In this document: in pieces, positions 10,544 to 19,253 of the stretch
Layout: each line of letters begins with the position of its first letter
Position numbering within the stretch: the stretch's first letter is position 1
Assembly (NCBI GenBank): GCA_018673955.1
Contig: JABHBJ010000048.1
Location: 1 to 52,069, forward strand
DNA length: 52,069 nt
Reading direction: 5' to 3'
Source of the DNA: Chloroflexota bacterium
Lineage (GTDB): Bacteria > Chloroflexota > Dehalococcoidia > Lucifugimonadales > Lucifugimonadaceae
Position numbers and translations under genes: made by a program
Notes under the pieces: model-generated
Databases searched by the model: none
Seen by the model: only the letters and a program-made list of their open reading frames with translations
What the model was told of the DNA's origin: nothing

Positions 10544-11650
10544 TCAAACTTGCGAATTCATCGCCTTGAGGGTTTCTTCCGCAGCGTTCAAAGCCTCATC
10601 GATGTGAGACTTTTCTACCCAACCCATGTGACCAACTCGGAAAATCTTGCCAACAAGCGACTTCTGGCCGCCACCAAGAATCACGTTGTGATCCTTGTTA
10701 ACTTTTGCCAAGAAGGCCTTTCCATCAAGACCTTCCGGTAAGCGGATGGCTGTAACGGTGTTCGAAGCGAACTTGGGATCAGGAAGCAGTTCGAGTCCGA
10801 GCGCCTTCGCACCGTCGCGAGTGTGCTGTGCGATTTCGTGGTGACGTCCGAATACGTTTTCGATTCCCTCGTCGACCATCGACTGCAACGCCACCTCCAG
10901 CGTGAACATCGCCGGTAGGCAAGGAGTAAACGGTGGTTGGCCGATTTTTAGATAGTCCTCATACTGTTCGATATCGAGGTAGTACTTCGGAGTGGTCGAT
11001 GTGGCGTGAGCCTTCCAAGCCTTCTCCGAGAAAGTAACCATCGAGATTCCAGGAGGTGAAATCCAGCTCTTCTGCGAAGCGGTAGCAACAACGTCGATCC
11101 CCCAAGCGTCGACAGCGATAGAAATACCACCAGCGCTCGATACAGCATCGACGAGGATGAGAGCGTCAGATTCTTCATGAATGACCTTGCAGAGATCTTC
11201 CAGCGGGTTGGAGACACCTGTTGAGCTTTCGTTGTGGGTGAAGATCACTGCCTTCACATCGCTCATACCTTTGAGAGTCTCTCGAACCTTGTCGAGATCG
11301 GCAGCTTGCCCGAGATCGAATGAAATGCGAGTGGTCTCGGCACCGTACGCCTCGGCGATTTCAGCGAATCGCTCGCCAAAGACACCGACGATGATCGAAA
11401 GAACCTTGTCGCCCGGTGAAATCGTATTCACGATGGAGGTTTCCATTGCACCGGTCCCTGACGATGTGATGAAATACACATCGTTCTTAGTCATGAAAAC
11501 CGTCTTCAAGTTTTTCGTCATGCGATCGAGCATGTCGGCGTACTCAGGGCCACGGTGATTAATCATTTGCGAACCGGCGAGTGCTAGGACGTCGTCGGGA
11601 AGCGGTACTGGGCCTGGTATTCGAAGGTTTGGCTGATTCTGGCTGCTCAC
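10544..11650 (-). CDS. Class V aminotransferase (serine/alanine-glyoxylate aminotransferase type)
   Basis: A PLP-dependent enzyme of 368 aa. Family signs in order are IPGPVPLPDDVL at the N-terminus, INHRGPEYADML, TSSGTGAMETSI (phosphate-binding loop), THNESSTGVSNPL, LVDAVSSAGGISIAVDAW (the Asp that contacts the PLP pyridine) and SQKSWISPPG, whose lysine forms the internal aldimine. This pattern fits serine-glyoxylate, alanine-glyoxylate or related aminotransferases; serine-pyruvate activity is equally possible, and substrate cannot be settled here. It is monocistronic, with its own probable terminator downstream and a 169-base gap to the DUF2075 remnant upstream. Confidence 0.88.
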   Translation of the reverse strand: MSSQNQPNLRIPGPVPLPDDVLALAGSQMINHRGPEYADMLDRMTKNLKTVFMTKNDVYFITSSGTGAMETSIVNTISPGDKVLSIIVGVFGERFAEIAEAYGAETTRISFDLGQAADLDKVRETLKGMSDVKAVIFTHNESSTGVSNPLEDLCKVIHEESDALILVDAVSSAGGISIAVDAWGIDVVATASQKSWISPPGISMVTFSEKAWKAHATSTTPKYYLDIEQYEDYLKIGQPPFTPCLPAMFTLEVALQSMVDEGIENVFGRHHEIAQHTRDGAKALGLELLPDPKFASNTVTAIRLPEGLDGKAFLAKVNKDHNVILGGGQKSLVGKIFRVGHMGWVEKSHIDEALNAAEETLKAMNSQV

Positions 11651-11819
11651 CGGAGTGCTCGTTTCATACGGTTTCTGTCTAAGAGTTTTTCTAAGTTAAG
11701 GTCGTTCAAATGATTGTTTTTGCAAACTATCAAAGGACGAACCGAATGAATTCTAAACCTCACTATGTAAAACGGCTGTAAATTCCGCGTGTAGGTGTTT
11801 GTGAGTGTTGGCGTGATGG

Positions 11820-12284
11820 CTAATTCATTAGAAGAGGTTTTGCCCCGTAGGAGAGAATGAACTTGTAGGAATCATCGTAGTACTTAGGTGCCCTAGTGAG
11901 ATCCTCTTTGTCCCCATTGGGGATGAAAATCACAAAACCTTCCCAAGCTTTCGTTAACATAACTCGGTAGCGATTGGAGACAAATACACGAGGGCCTTCG
12001 TCTCTAACTGTTTGCCCATTTGAACCACGAAATTGCCATTTTGTCCATACGTTACCGTCGTGACGAAGGTCAGCACCCCAACAAACACCGGGCCAGTCAA
12101 GTTCTAATCCTTGCACGGCAAACTCAGTTGGCGGCACTTCCATTTGATTGGATGGTCGAACATCTCCATGAGGTTGTAGGAACCATTCTTCAGCAGATAT
12201 TGGTTCGTCAACGGCAATTCCGTCACAACGATATTTTCGTGTGGGGGATGATCTGAATGCCGTTCTAGATATTCGGTGAGCCAA
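11820..12284 (-). pseudogene. C-terminal remnant of a DUF2075 (COG3410) helicase-like protein
   Basis: About 130 residues match the very end of DUF2075 proteins, predicted P-loop DNA/RNA helicases usually over 600 aa: DGIAVDEPISAEEWFLQ, DVRPSNQMEVPPTEF, AVQGLELDWPGVCWGADLR, YRVMLTKAWEGFVIFIP and APKYYDDSYKFILSYG. Only this end remains. It has no normal start (a TTG at 12284 is the first candidate), and a second minus-strand frame (12104-12415) overlaps it, consistent with frameshift and decay upstream. No Walker A or B motif is present nearby. Such proteins are often in variable genome regions, sometimes beside defence or mobile genes. It is probably a relic of a lost accessory gene wedged between tyrS and the aminotransferase. 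Confidence 0.72.
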
Positions 12285-12460
12285 GTGTGGACGTTGCTGG
12301 TAAGTGGTGATGCACTATGGCGCGCATCCTCCCTGTTATTACCGGTTTTGCGGAAGAGCTCGTTTTCAAGTGAACAAGCTAAAACTTTGACCAAAAGCCC
12401 ATTACCTGACAGCAATATAGATTTATCTGCAAAAGGACCATGGACTGCGCTTAGCGAACC

Positions 12461-13774
12461 TTACTCAGCCAGCTTTACCAAGGAGTAGTTTTTTCGGCCT
12501 CGTCGGATTACTAGGAGTCGGCCTTCTACCAGGTCGTTAACTCCTACCATGCGGCCTGCGTCGGTGATTTGTTCGCCGTTGAGGTACATGCCGCCTTGGT
12601 CGATGGTGCGCTTTACGTCACCGCCGGATTTACCAGCTCCCGCCGAAACAGCCAGTTCAGAAAAGCGTATGCCTTCGCCTGAAAGCTGATCTGGGTTTAC
12701 TTCGGTTACTGAAGAACCATCGAGAACGTCTTCCATTTGGTCGGCTGATAATCCAGAAATATCTCCGCCGAAGAACGCTTGGGTCACCTTCAAAGCCTGA
12801 TCGAGCCCGCCCTGACCGTGAATCGTTCGCGTCACTTCTTCCGCCAACGCTTTTTGTGCCGCACGATTATGAGGTTCTTCACTGACTGCCTCAGCAAGCC
12901 CACCGATTTGGAGTTGGTTCAGCATTGTGAACAGTTTCACGTAGGGAACGGCGTCGGCATCGGCTACGTTTAAGAAGAACTGGTATAGCTTGTACGGCGA
13001 AGTCTGCTTAGGATCGAGCGTCGGTGCTCCGCCAATCGACTTGCCGAACTTTTCACCGTTTGCATTCACTACCAGCGGGTAGGCGATTCCGTGTGCGCGT
13101 AGGCGACCTTCAGAGTCTGCGCCATGAATACGCCGGATCAGATCCACTCCACCCAGAATATTGCCCCATTGGTCGCTTCCACCAGCTTGAAAGCCGACGT
13201 TATCGCGATCGTAGAGTGTCAGAAAGTCGTATGCCTGAAGCAGCTGGTAGCTGAACTCAGTGAACGATATTCCGCTGTCTCGACTGAATCGATCTTTCAC
13301 AGAATCACGACTCATCATCGTGTTCACCGTGAAGTGCTTTCCAACGTCTCTAAGGAACGTCAGAAGATCGGTTGTGCGAAGCCAGTCGGCGTTGTTTACT
13401 ACTTTGGCCGGATTGGATTTAGCGTTGAAGTCTAAAAATGGTTCCAATTGCGCATGAATTGCCTCGACGTTGTAATCGATGTCGGCGACCGACAACAGTG
13501 TACGTTCGTCGGCGCGACCTGAAGGGTCGCCGATCATGCCGGTGCCGCCGCCAACTAGAGCCACTGGGGTGTGACCGTACTGCTGGAGTCGGACGAGTCC
13601 CATGATGGCTACTAGGTTGCCGATGTGGAGGCTGCTAGCTGTGGGGTCGAAGCCGTTGTAGCAGATGATTTTTTCAGTTGCGAGAGTGTGTGCTGCGCCC
13701 GGCGTGGCGTCGAATAATGCACCACGCCATTCGAGGTCTTCAACTACGTTTTCAAATTCTGTGTTTATTGTCAT
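12461..13774 (-). CDS. tyrS: Tyrosyl-tRNA synthetase
   Basis: A class I synthetase that charges tRNA-Tyr. At 437 aa it is of bacterial TyrRS length. The HIGH motif appears as SSLHIGNL (near residue 48). The tyrosine pocket is seen in YQLLQAYDF and GGSDQWGNI, and the KMSKS-type loop reads KFGKSIGG. A C-terminal S4 RNA-binding domain (about 370-430) contains SAGAGKSGGDVKRTIDQGG and YLNGEQI. The start is ATG. It lies downstream of ribF and the DAHP synthase gene on the same strand, so one aromatic-related transcription unit is possible, but gaps of about 56 bases leave this open. Confidence 0.97.
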   Translation of the reverse strand: MTINTEFENVVEDLEWRGALFDATPGAAHTLATEKIICYNGFDPTASSLHIGNLVAIMGLVRLQQYGHTPVALVGGGTGMIGDPSGRADERTLLSVADIDYNVEAIHAQLEPFLDFNAKSNPAKVVNNADWLRTTDLLTFLRDVGKHFTVNTMMSRDSVKDRFSRDSGISFTEFSYQLLQAYDFLTLYDRDNVGFQAGGSDQWGNILGGVDLIRRIHGADSEGRLRAHGIAYPLVVNANGEKFGKSIGGAPTLDPKQTSPYKLYQFFLNVADADAVPYVKLFTMLNQLQIGGLAEAVSEEPHNRAAQKALAEEVTRTIHGQGGLDQALKVTQAFFGGDISGLSADQMEDVLDGSSVTEVNPDQLSGEGIRFSELAVSAGAGKSGGDVKRTIDQGGMYLNGEQITDAGRMVGVNDLVEGRLLVIRRGRKNYSLVKLAE

Positions 13775-13830
13775 CGGATTGTTCTTTTAAGAGCCGTTCG
13801 TAGGCTTAAGGATCATAGTGCGATGTTGGG

Positions 13831-14757
13831 CTAGGTTTTTGCGAGTATCTCGCGGGTCTGCTCAACGTCTTTATTCATTTGTTCGATTAGTTGTTCGACT
13901 GTTTCGAATGCGACTTCGGATCTGAGTCGTTTAACGAATTCAAGGCGCAGTCGCTTGGTATAGACATCCCCGTCGAAGTCTAGAAGGAATGCTTCGATGG
14001 TGCGACCGCCATCGGTTTCAAAGGTGGGTCGCACTCCGATGCTGGTGGCGGCACTGTGGTTGTTGCCGTCGACTTCCGCGATAGTTGCGTAAATGCCGTT
14101 ATCAGGAACGGTTACGGCGAATTCAGGTTTGATGTTCGCCGTGGGGAAGCCGATTTCTCGCCCGCGCTTCTCACCGTCAGCGACAACTCCCTGAATTGAG
14201 TAGTTTCGGCCCAGCATTTTTGCAGCAAGTTCACAGTTTCCGCTGACGATTGCGATTCTAATTACCGAGCTTGAAACCGCTTCGCCATCGACAACTATCG
14301 ACGGAACGCCAATGAATTCGATATCAGTGTGCGTGTCCGCAGCAGAAAGCTGCTCAACGCCGGCGCGATTGGAACCGATCATTGCGCCGGGGCCGAGAAT
14401 CAGTGATACGAGGCCGATTCGTTCTTCCAATGCACCAATGAATTCGTCGGACGATAGTTTTTGTATTGCTGTGGTGAAGTTAAGTTCGACCACATGATCG
14501 ATCCCGATTTGCTTCAGGATGTGGTTGCGTGTTTCGAAATCACTGAGGTAAGTAACTTGATTGCTCGGCTTGATAAACGCACGCGGTTGCTCTCGGAACA
14601 CAAAAGCCACTGATTTTGCGCCGCGCTTCGACGCTTCATCTTGTACTCGTTGGAGTAGCGCTTGATGTCCGAGATGAACTCCGTCGAAGGTCCCGATAGT
14701 CGCAACTGTCGGGCCTTCAATAACATCTATAGAAGCGAACAGATCGGAAATCGACAT
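13831..14757 (-). CDS. ribF: Bifunctional riboflavin kinase / FAD synthetase
   Basis: Makes FMN from riboflavin and then FAD. The N-terminal FAD synthetase (nucleotidyltransferase) domain has TIGTFDGVHLGHQALL with the HxGH-type motif at about residues 19-34. The C-terminal flavokinase domain has GVVADGEKRGREIGFPTANI (around 195-215) and NGIYA, with the family IGVRPTF segment. A length of 308 aa is normal. The start is ATG at 14757. It lies between DAHP synthase and tyrS on the minus strand; there is no sign of an FMN riboswitch in the short 57-base gap upstream. Confidence 0.96.
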   Translation of the reverse strand: MSISDLFASIDVIEGPTVATIGTFDGVHLGHQALLQRVQDEASKRGAKSVAFVFREQPRAFIKPSNQVTYLSDFETRNHILKQIGIDHVVELNFTTAIQKLSSDEFIGALEERIGLVSLILGPGAMIGSNRAGVEQLSAADTHTDIEFIGVPSIVVDGEAVSSSVIRIAIVSGNCELAAKMLGRNYSIQGVVADGEKRGREIGFPTANIKPEFAVTVPDNGIYATIAEVDGNNHSAATSIGVRPTFETDGGRTIEAFLLDFDGDVYTKRLRLEFVKRLRSEVAFETVEQLIEQMNKDVEQTREILAKT

Positions 14758-14814
14758 GATCGTCCGTTGCGGAGACTAGCGGCTCGATGAAAAGGAACCG
14801 CTGTTCCCAACTTT

Positions 14815-15852
14815 CTAGCTAAGGGTTGCGTGTGCCTCGTGAAGCAGCTCTTCGGTAGTCTCCCAATTGATGCAAGCATCAGTGATCGAGACACCGTACT
14901 TCAAAACGGAAGGATCACCCAGCGACTGGTTGCCTTCGTTCAGGTGGCTTTCGAGCATGAGCCCGATTACACCCTTGTTGCCACTGGTGCGCTGTTTAAT
15001 AGCATCACGGAACACGATCGGTTGTCGGTTGTGATCCTTGTTGCTGTTCGCGTGCGAGCAGTCGATAACAACGTTGGGTCGCAGGCCAGCGCCTTCTAGC
15101 AAGCTCGATGCCTTTGCCACGATTTCTTTGTCGTAGTTCGGACCAGTTGATCCCCCACGAAGAATCAGATGCTGTGCCTTGTTACCGGCGGTTTTGACCA
15201 CAGAAGCACGACCATCGAGGTCGATGCCGAGAAATGAGTGTGGTGAACGAGCAGCCGTCATTGCGTCGACAGCGATCTGCAGGCTTCCACCCGTGCCGTT
15301 CTTGTATCCGATTGGCATTGAAAGTCCGCTCGCCATTTGTCGGTGGGTTTGGCTTTCGGTCGTGCGTGCCCCGATGGCGCCCCAAGAAATGAGATCGGCA
15401 AGGTACTGAGGGGTGAACGGATCGAGGAACTCTGTTCCTGCTGGCAATCCGAGTTTCAGTACTTCAAGTAGGAAAGCCCGTGCACGAGTAAGACCCGCTT
15501 GCATGTCGAACGTACCGTCGAGGTTAGGATCGTTGATAAGACCTTTCCAACCGACCGTAGTACGAGGCTTTTCGAAGTACACGCGCATTACGACAAGAAT
15601 CTTATCTTTCACTTCTTCAGCGATAACTGCGAGTTTCTTGGCGTATTCGAGTCCGGCTTTTTCATCATGAATCGAGCAAGGTCCAACGAGCATGACCATT
15701 CGGTCGTCTCGACCTTGTTCGATATCTTCAATGGCTGACCGTGCGTCGGTAACGACTTTTGCGATTTCAGGAGTGATTGGCTGCGAGTCGATGAAAGATC
15801 GTGGCGAGTTGAGTGGTTGAAGATCGGTGACTCGGATATTTGACGTAGACAT
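14815..15852 (-). CDS. aroF: 3-deoxy-7-phosphoheptulonate (DAHP) synthase, class I
   Basis: Condenses phosphoenolpyruvate and erythrose-4-phosphate, the first step of the shikimate pathway. The 345-aa sequence resembles the E. coli AroF/AroG/AroH type. Visible motifs are MLVGPCSIHDEKAGLEYA (metal and PEP site), KPRTTVGWKGLINDP, GARTTESQTHRQMASGLSMP, YKNGTGGSLQIAVDA, LILRGGSTGPNYD and VIDCSHANSNKDH. These proteins are usually feedback-inhibited by an aromatic amino acid; which one cannot be told. The gene symbol denotes the type only. ATG at 15852 fits the family N-terminus. Upstream lie an aromatic-rich small ORF, then chorismate mutase and trpA, so the neighbourhood is an aromatic biosynthesis unit. 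Confidence 0.95.
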   Translation of the reverse strand: MSTSNIRVTDLQPLNSPRSFIDSQPITPEIAKVVTDARSAIEDIEQGRDDRMVMLVGPCSIHDEKAGLEYAKKLAVIAEEVKDKILVVMRVYFEKPRTTVGWKGLINDPNLDGTFDMQAGLTRARAFLLEVLKLGLPAGTEFLDPFTPQYLADLISWGAIGARTTESQTHRQMASGLSMPIGYKNGTGGSLQIAVDAMTAARSPHSFLGIDLDGRASVVKTAGNKAQHLILRGGSTGPNYDKEIVAKASSLLEGAGLRPNVVIDCSHANSNKDHNRQPIVFRDAIKQRTSGNKGVIGLMLESHLNEGNQSLGDPSVLKYGVSITDACINWETTEELLHEAHATLS

Positions 15853-15992
15853 GATCGAATTAGGTTTCTATAGAGCTACAAGATGAATGGAAATAAAGGT
15901 GTTCGTGATTCGCTCGGTCAGACCGGCTCAGTTGCATGCTGAGGGAGGGAGAGATTTGGGAATCCAGGGGGGCTGCAGACGGTCAGGCAGGG

Positions 15993-16151
15993 TTAGCTGC
16001 TATATGAACGTCGGTGGGTAAACAGCCCGCCGGTATAGTTATAGCTAAGATACTCGGCACTGTACGAAGTTGAGCGCGAGAAGACGAAACCTGCCGTGCC
16101 GAAACCGCTGGGGCGTGAGAACGAGTTTGTCTGTGTGGTGCGTTCTGGCAT
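15993..16151 (-). CDS. Small aromatic-rich ORF between chorismate mutase and DAHP synthase genes (possible leader peptide)
   Basis: A 52-codon ORF whose ATG (16151) begins five bases after the aroH stop and ends with TAA at 15993, about 140 bases before the DAHP synthase start. Its product has five Phe and five Tyr, with four Tyr within ten residues (SYSAEYLSYNY, residues 29-39), plus Ser/Thr/Arg. It carries no obvious Shine-Dalgarno of its own but could be translated by coupling to aroH. An attenuation leader is a reasonable idea because the downstream gene opens the aromatic pathway; however, I see no clear terminator hairpin with a T-tract between it and the DAHP synthase start. Chance is not excluded. 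The rest of the 304-base gap shows only short hairpins. Confidence 0.35.
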   Translation of the reverse strand: MPERTTQTNSFSRPSGFGTAGFVFSRSTSYSAEYLSYNYTGGLFTHRRSYSS

Positions 16152-16156
16152 GTCTT

Positions 16157-16537
16157 TTAAGAGGTCGTCGTTGAAAGATCAGGGCGAAGTTTAGCAGCAT
16201 CATTTAGATACGCGTGCCGTATTTCGTTCTGAGCCTTATTAGTATTCCATAATATAAGTATACGGATGCACTGCGTTAATGCGCCGGGTCGGGCCATTTC
16301 GTGCCCACACATAAGCGGAACATCGTTCCATCCAAATCGTTCGCGCGCTGCAACAGCCGGGAACTCAGCGACTAAATCGGGGCTCGTAGTGAACTGAACC
16401 GCGGCGACATCGTCTTGATCGATCTCATTTGCGTCGATCAACGCAGATAGCAGTTGTTCGGTTGCCGCAAGAACGTGTTCAGCCGACGTGCCGTCGGTGG
16501 TTGTAGCGCCTTTAACGCCTCGAACCTTCGTAGCCAA
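16157..16537 (-). CDS. aroH: Chorismate mutase, AroH class
   Basis: Rearranges chorismate to prephenate toward Phe and Tyr. At 126 aa it has the size of the trimeric pseudo-alpha/beta-barrel AroH family (Bacillus type), not the helical AroQ type. Matching segments are VRGVKGATTTDGTSAEHVLAAT, VQFTTSPDLVAEFPAVAARE, DVPLMCGHEMARPGALTQC (active-site Arg/Cys region) and the C-terminal IRHAYLNDAAKLRPDL. The start is ATG at 16537. It sits 84 bases after trpA, in front of the small ORF and DAHP synthase. Confidence 0.93.
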   Translation of the reverse strand: MATKVRGVKGATTTDGTSAEHVLAATEQLLSALIDANEIDQDDVAAVQFTTSPDLVAEFPAVAARERFGWNDVPLMCGHEMARPGALTQCIRILILWNTNKAQNEIRHAYLNDAAKLRPDLSTTTS

Positions 16538-16621
16538 TCTTTTTCCTGTCCTGAGTGTTATGAGTTTGAGTTGAAATAATCGGGCAATCTTATCTTCGAG
16601 ATTACCAGTGATTCTTGCGAC

Positions 16622-17440
16622 CTAGTTTGCCACGACTTTTCGTGGTGTGCCGGGCACGAGCGACTTGATATACGCTCCAACCCGGCCGGCTGCCCCCTCT
16701 GGATCGCCATCTGCCAAAGTATTGATCACCTGACTACCGATGACTGCTCCATCAGATATTTTTGCCACTTCTGCGACATGGTCGGCGTTAGAAATTCCAA
16801 ATCCAATCGCAATTGGTAGATCTGTGAAGTTTCGAACATTTATGGCGAGACCTTCGACACGTGACGACATTGTTGCCCGAGCTCCGGTTACTCCGAGTAC
16901 GGAAATACAGTAGACGAAGCCCTTGGCGCGTTTGCACGCGAACTCGATTGCATGATCGGTTGATGTTATGGCGATGAGTGGGATCAACGAAAGGCCAGAT
17001 TGGTCACAGGCGTCTTGAAGGGGGCCGGCCTCGGCGGCAGGTAGATCGGCGGCGATAATTCCATCAAGCCCAACTTCGATGCCCAAAGCACAATACTCGT
17101 TGAGTCCCATGTTGAAGATCGTGTTGTAGTAGCCCATGAAGACGATTGGTACATCAATTCCGGCAGCACGAATATCTTTTACCGCATTGAAACAAAATTC
17201 GGGAGTTACTCCGTTTTGCAGAGCACGATGTCCTGATGCCTGAATAGTTGTGCCATCACCGAGCGGGTCGCTGAAAGGTACGCCTAGCTCGATTACATCA
17301 GCACCTGCATCGACCAACGCCCGAACTATCTCTGTTGTTTGGCCCAGTTCGGGGAACCCAACGGTTACATACGGCACCAGGGCAATGCGGCCTTCTGCCT
17401 TTGCCTTATCGAACGCTTCTCGGATTCTGTCGGTTGCCAT
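16622..17440 (-). CDS. trpA: Tryptophan synthase alpha subunit
   Basis: Splits indole-3-glycerol phosphate into indole (channelled to TrpB) and glyceraldehyde-3-phosphate. The TIM barrel is 272 aa. The catalytic Glu is in VIELGVPFSDP and the catalytic Asp in the following PLGDGTTIQASGHRAL. Other family segments are VPIVFMGYYN, GIIAADLPAAEA, LIPLIAITSTD, GFVYCISVLGVTGAR, AIGFGISNADHV and GAVIGSQVI. The start is ATG. No trpB, trpC or other trp gene is in the window: the upstream neighbour is a CPBP protease, so trpA is separated from the rest of the trp pathway. Confidence 0.96.
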   Translation of the reverse strand: MATDRIREAFDKAKAEGRIALVPYVTVGFPELGQTTEIVRALVDAGADVIELGVPFSDPLGDGTTIQASGHRALQNGVTPEFCFNAVKDIRAAGIDVPIVFMGYYNTIFNMGLNEYCALGIEVGLDGIIAADLPAAEAGPLQDACDQSGLSLIPLIAITSTDHAIEFACKRAKGFVYCISVLGVTGARATMSSRVEGLAINVRNFTDLPIAIGFGISNADHVAEVAKISDGAVIGSQVINTLADGDPEGAAGRVGAYIKSLVPGTPRKVVAN

Positions 17441-17521
17441 GTGGCGGTGTCGTTCCTTATTTAATCGCAGGAATATTCTGCGAGAGCGATAAACATAGTC
17501 GATACTTGATCGAGATTACGA

Positions 17522-18466
17522 TCAACTGATCGTGACGTACTTTGCAATAAGTACTGCGACAGTATTGTGCAGTCCGTGCGCAAACATTGCTGGCCAAATC
17601 GAACCGGTTTTAAGGTACACCCAGCCGAGCCCCAAGCCCAATGCGAAAGTCGGAACAATAGCCCCGAGATCGATATGAAACAGCCCAAATACTACCGATG
17701 AGATCACCAGTGCCCAAATGATTCCGAACTTTTTCACTAATCCGGGCAATACAAATCCTCTGAAGAAAATTTCCTCAGCTATCGGGCCAAGAATCCCAAC
17801 GAGAACGATCGTAACGACGATGTTGCCGCCTGCTTCATTGAGAACTTGCTTGGCTGTGTCTGGCGGGATTAGTGAGTCGACACCGAACCAGACGAGGACT
17901 TGTACCCATAACATCAACACGCTGAGCCCTACGATCCACATAGCAACTGCGAATAGGTAGGGTTTGAATCCTGATGTCTTGACGAATCCGAGGGATGATA
18001 ACGGTTCGCTGAATCGAACTACAGAGAATGCAAAGCCGGTTGCAGCAAAGACCCCAGACATAGCGGTGGCGGCGATGATTCCTACCTGGACACCCGCAAA
18101 TATTGCTGATCCATCACCTGTATCAGTTGCTAGTAGATAGCTGAGAGCTATGATGCCGAATCCGGCTGCAAGTACAGCAATCATTGGCCAGAGGGGTGAT
18201 TTCAACTCCCTGAGCAAAATCAATGCGAGCCCTGCCGACAGCAAACCAATGAAATATCCATCTGGTGATGTGACGGTGGTGTTGAACCCGGCGTCGGTTC
18301 CGAATGCGCCACCAAGGCTAAGAATCGAAACAACAACGAGCATTGTTACAGTCATAGCTACGACTACATCCCACGCGTTCCAACTGACGGAAGGAATCGT
18401 GATGCTTCGCCACTGTTCATTGAGAGGAGAAGAGGATGGTGGTGCTGGGTTTGGCGGCTGTATCAA
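17522..18466 (-). CDS. CPBP-family intramembrane metalloprotease
   Basis: A 314-aa polytopic membrane protein with about eight hydrophobic segments and a cytoplasmic N-terminal tail rich in Pro/Ser. The C-terminal half carries the CPBP (Rce1/type II CAAX-like) signature: GPIAEEIFFRGFVLPGL with the EExxxR motif (about residues 226-231), FGLFHIDLG and FAHGLHNTVAV with the other metal-site residues. Bacterial CPBP proteins are linked to peptide maturation, self-immunity or protein processing; the role here is unknown. It is transcribed toward trpA with an 81-base gap. Confidence 0.88.
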   Translation of the reverse strand: MIQPPNPAPPSSSPLNEQWRSITIPSVSWNAWDVVVAMTVTMLVVVSILSLGGAFGTDAGFNTTVTSPDGYFIGLLSAGLALILLRELKSPLWPMIAVLAAGFGIIALSYLLATDTGDGSAIFAGVQVGIIAATAMSGVFAATGFAFSVVRFSEPLSSLGFVKTSGFKPYLFAVAMWIVGLSVLMLWVQVLVWFGVDSLIPPDTAKQVLNEAGGNIVVTIVLVGILGPIAEEIFFRGFVLPGLVKKFGIIWALVISSVVFGLFHIDLGAIVPTFALGLGLGWVYLKTGSIWPAMFAHGLHNTVAVLIAKYVTIS

Positions 18467-18511
18467 GTTGAAGTAATTGTAAGAATCATTTGTTCACATA
18501 GGTGGTAGTTA

Positions 18512-19180
18512 CTACACCCATGTTACGTCGCCCGATAGCGTGGGGCTAAGAGGCTTCGATGCGAACCTAGCGTACTCACGTTTTGAATCGCCAATGGTCG
18601 TGAACTCGCCGTGCCCCGGAAGAACGACGGTGGTTTCTGTAAGAACCAAGATTTGCGATTTCAGTGAAGAAATCATTTGTTTTAGAGCTTCATGAGATTT
18701 CGACCTGCCGGGACCACCTGGGAATAAAGTGTCACCGGTGAAAACGTGAGAAGGTTCGCCTGATTTTAGGGATGCTTCCGATTCAAGCACAAAGCACGTC
18801 GAACCCGGTGTGTGCCCGGGCGTGTGGATCGCCCGTAGAGCGATATCGCCAACGAGGATCGACTTGTTATTCGTTATGTCTATCGTCACACGCCCCGACA
18901 CAGGAAGTGACTCTCGGTCGCCGGTCCCGATACCTGTTGAGGCAGGGTGTACTGCAACTACTTCTTCGTAGCCTTCGAGGTGATCGCTGTGCCCGTGTGT
19001 GATGAGGATCGTTTCGACATTCGTTTTGTTTGCAGCAGATATTAGTTCATTAGGGTCGGCCGGGGTATCGATTATTACCGAGCTTCCTGTACGGGCGCAG
19101 GTGATTAGAAATGCGTTGTTTGAGAACCCTGACACGAATCGGTTTACCTCCCAGAATTTACCGGAGAATACGTTGCTCAT
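18512..19180 (-). CDS. MBL-fold metallo-hydrolase (glyoxalase II-like)
   Basis: A zinc hydrolase of about 222 aa. Motifs in order are ITHGHSDHLEGYEEV (HxHxDH), HTPGHTPGSTCFVLE, HVFTGDTLFPGGPGRS and VLPGHGEFTTIGDSKREY, a typical small MBL protein. I place the start at ATG 19180 (MSNVFSGKFWEVNRF). The frame stays open to 19255, but that extra stretch runs through the ftsH terminator hairpin at 19229-19253 and is basic and unlike the family N-terminus. The substrate is unknown; a hydroxyacylglutathione-type thioester is one possibility. Confidence 0.88.
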   Translation of the reverse strand: MSNVFSGKFWEVNRFVSGFSNNAFLITCARTGSSVIIDTPADPNELISAANKTNVETILITHGHSDHLEGYEEVVAVHPASTGIGTGDRESLPVSGRVTIDITNNKSILVGDIALRAIHTPGHTPGSTCFVLESEASLKSGEPSHVFTGDTLFPGGPGRSKSHEALKQMISSLKSQILVLTETTVVLPGHGEFTTIGDSKREYARFASKPLSPTLSGDVTWV

Positions 19181-19223
19181 TTTCGGCACAATGTCCTTGT
19201 TAGCTATTTCTGCAGATCTGCCT

Positions 19224-19253
19224 AAAAAGAAACGGCGCACGAGGCGCCGTTTC
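19224..19253 (-). terminator. Intrinsic terminator of ftsH
   Basis: A perfect 10-bp stem, GAAACGGCGC at 19229-19238 and GCGCCGTTTC at 19244-19253, with loop ACGAG. Read on the minus strand it is followed by TTTTT (19228-19224). It begins 31 bases past the ftsH stop and is a textbook Rho-independent terminator. It also rules against the longest start for the MBL-fold gene downstream. Confidence 0.9.

Noticed and set aside
15853-15992. T-box or terminator-antiterminator before DAHP synthase
   Set aside because: No T-box core sequence on the minus strand and no GC hairpin with a T-tract; only short weak hairpins are present.
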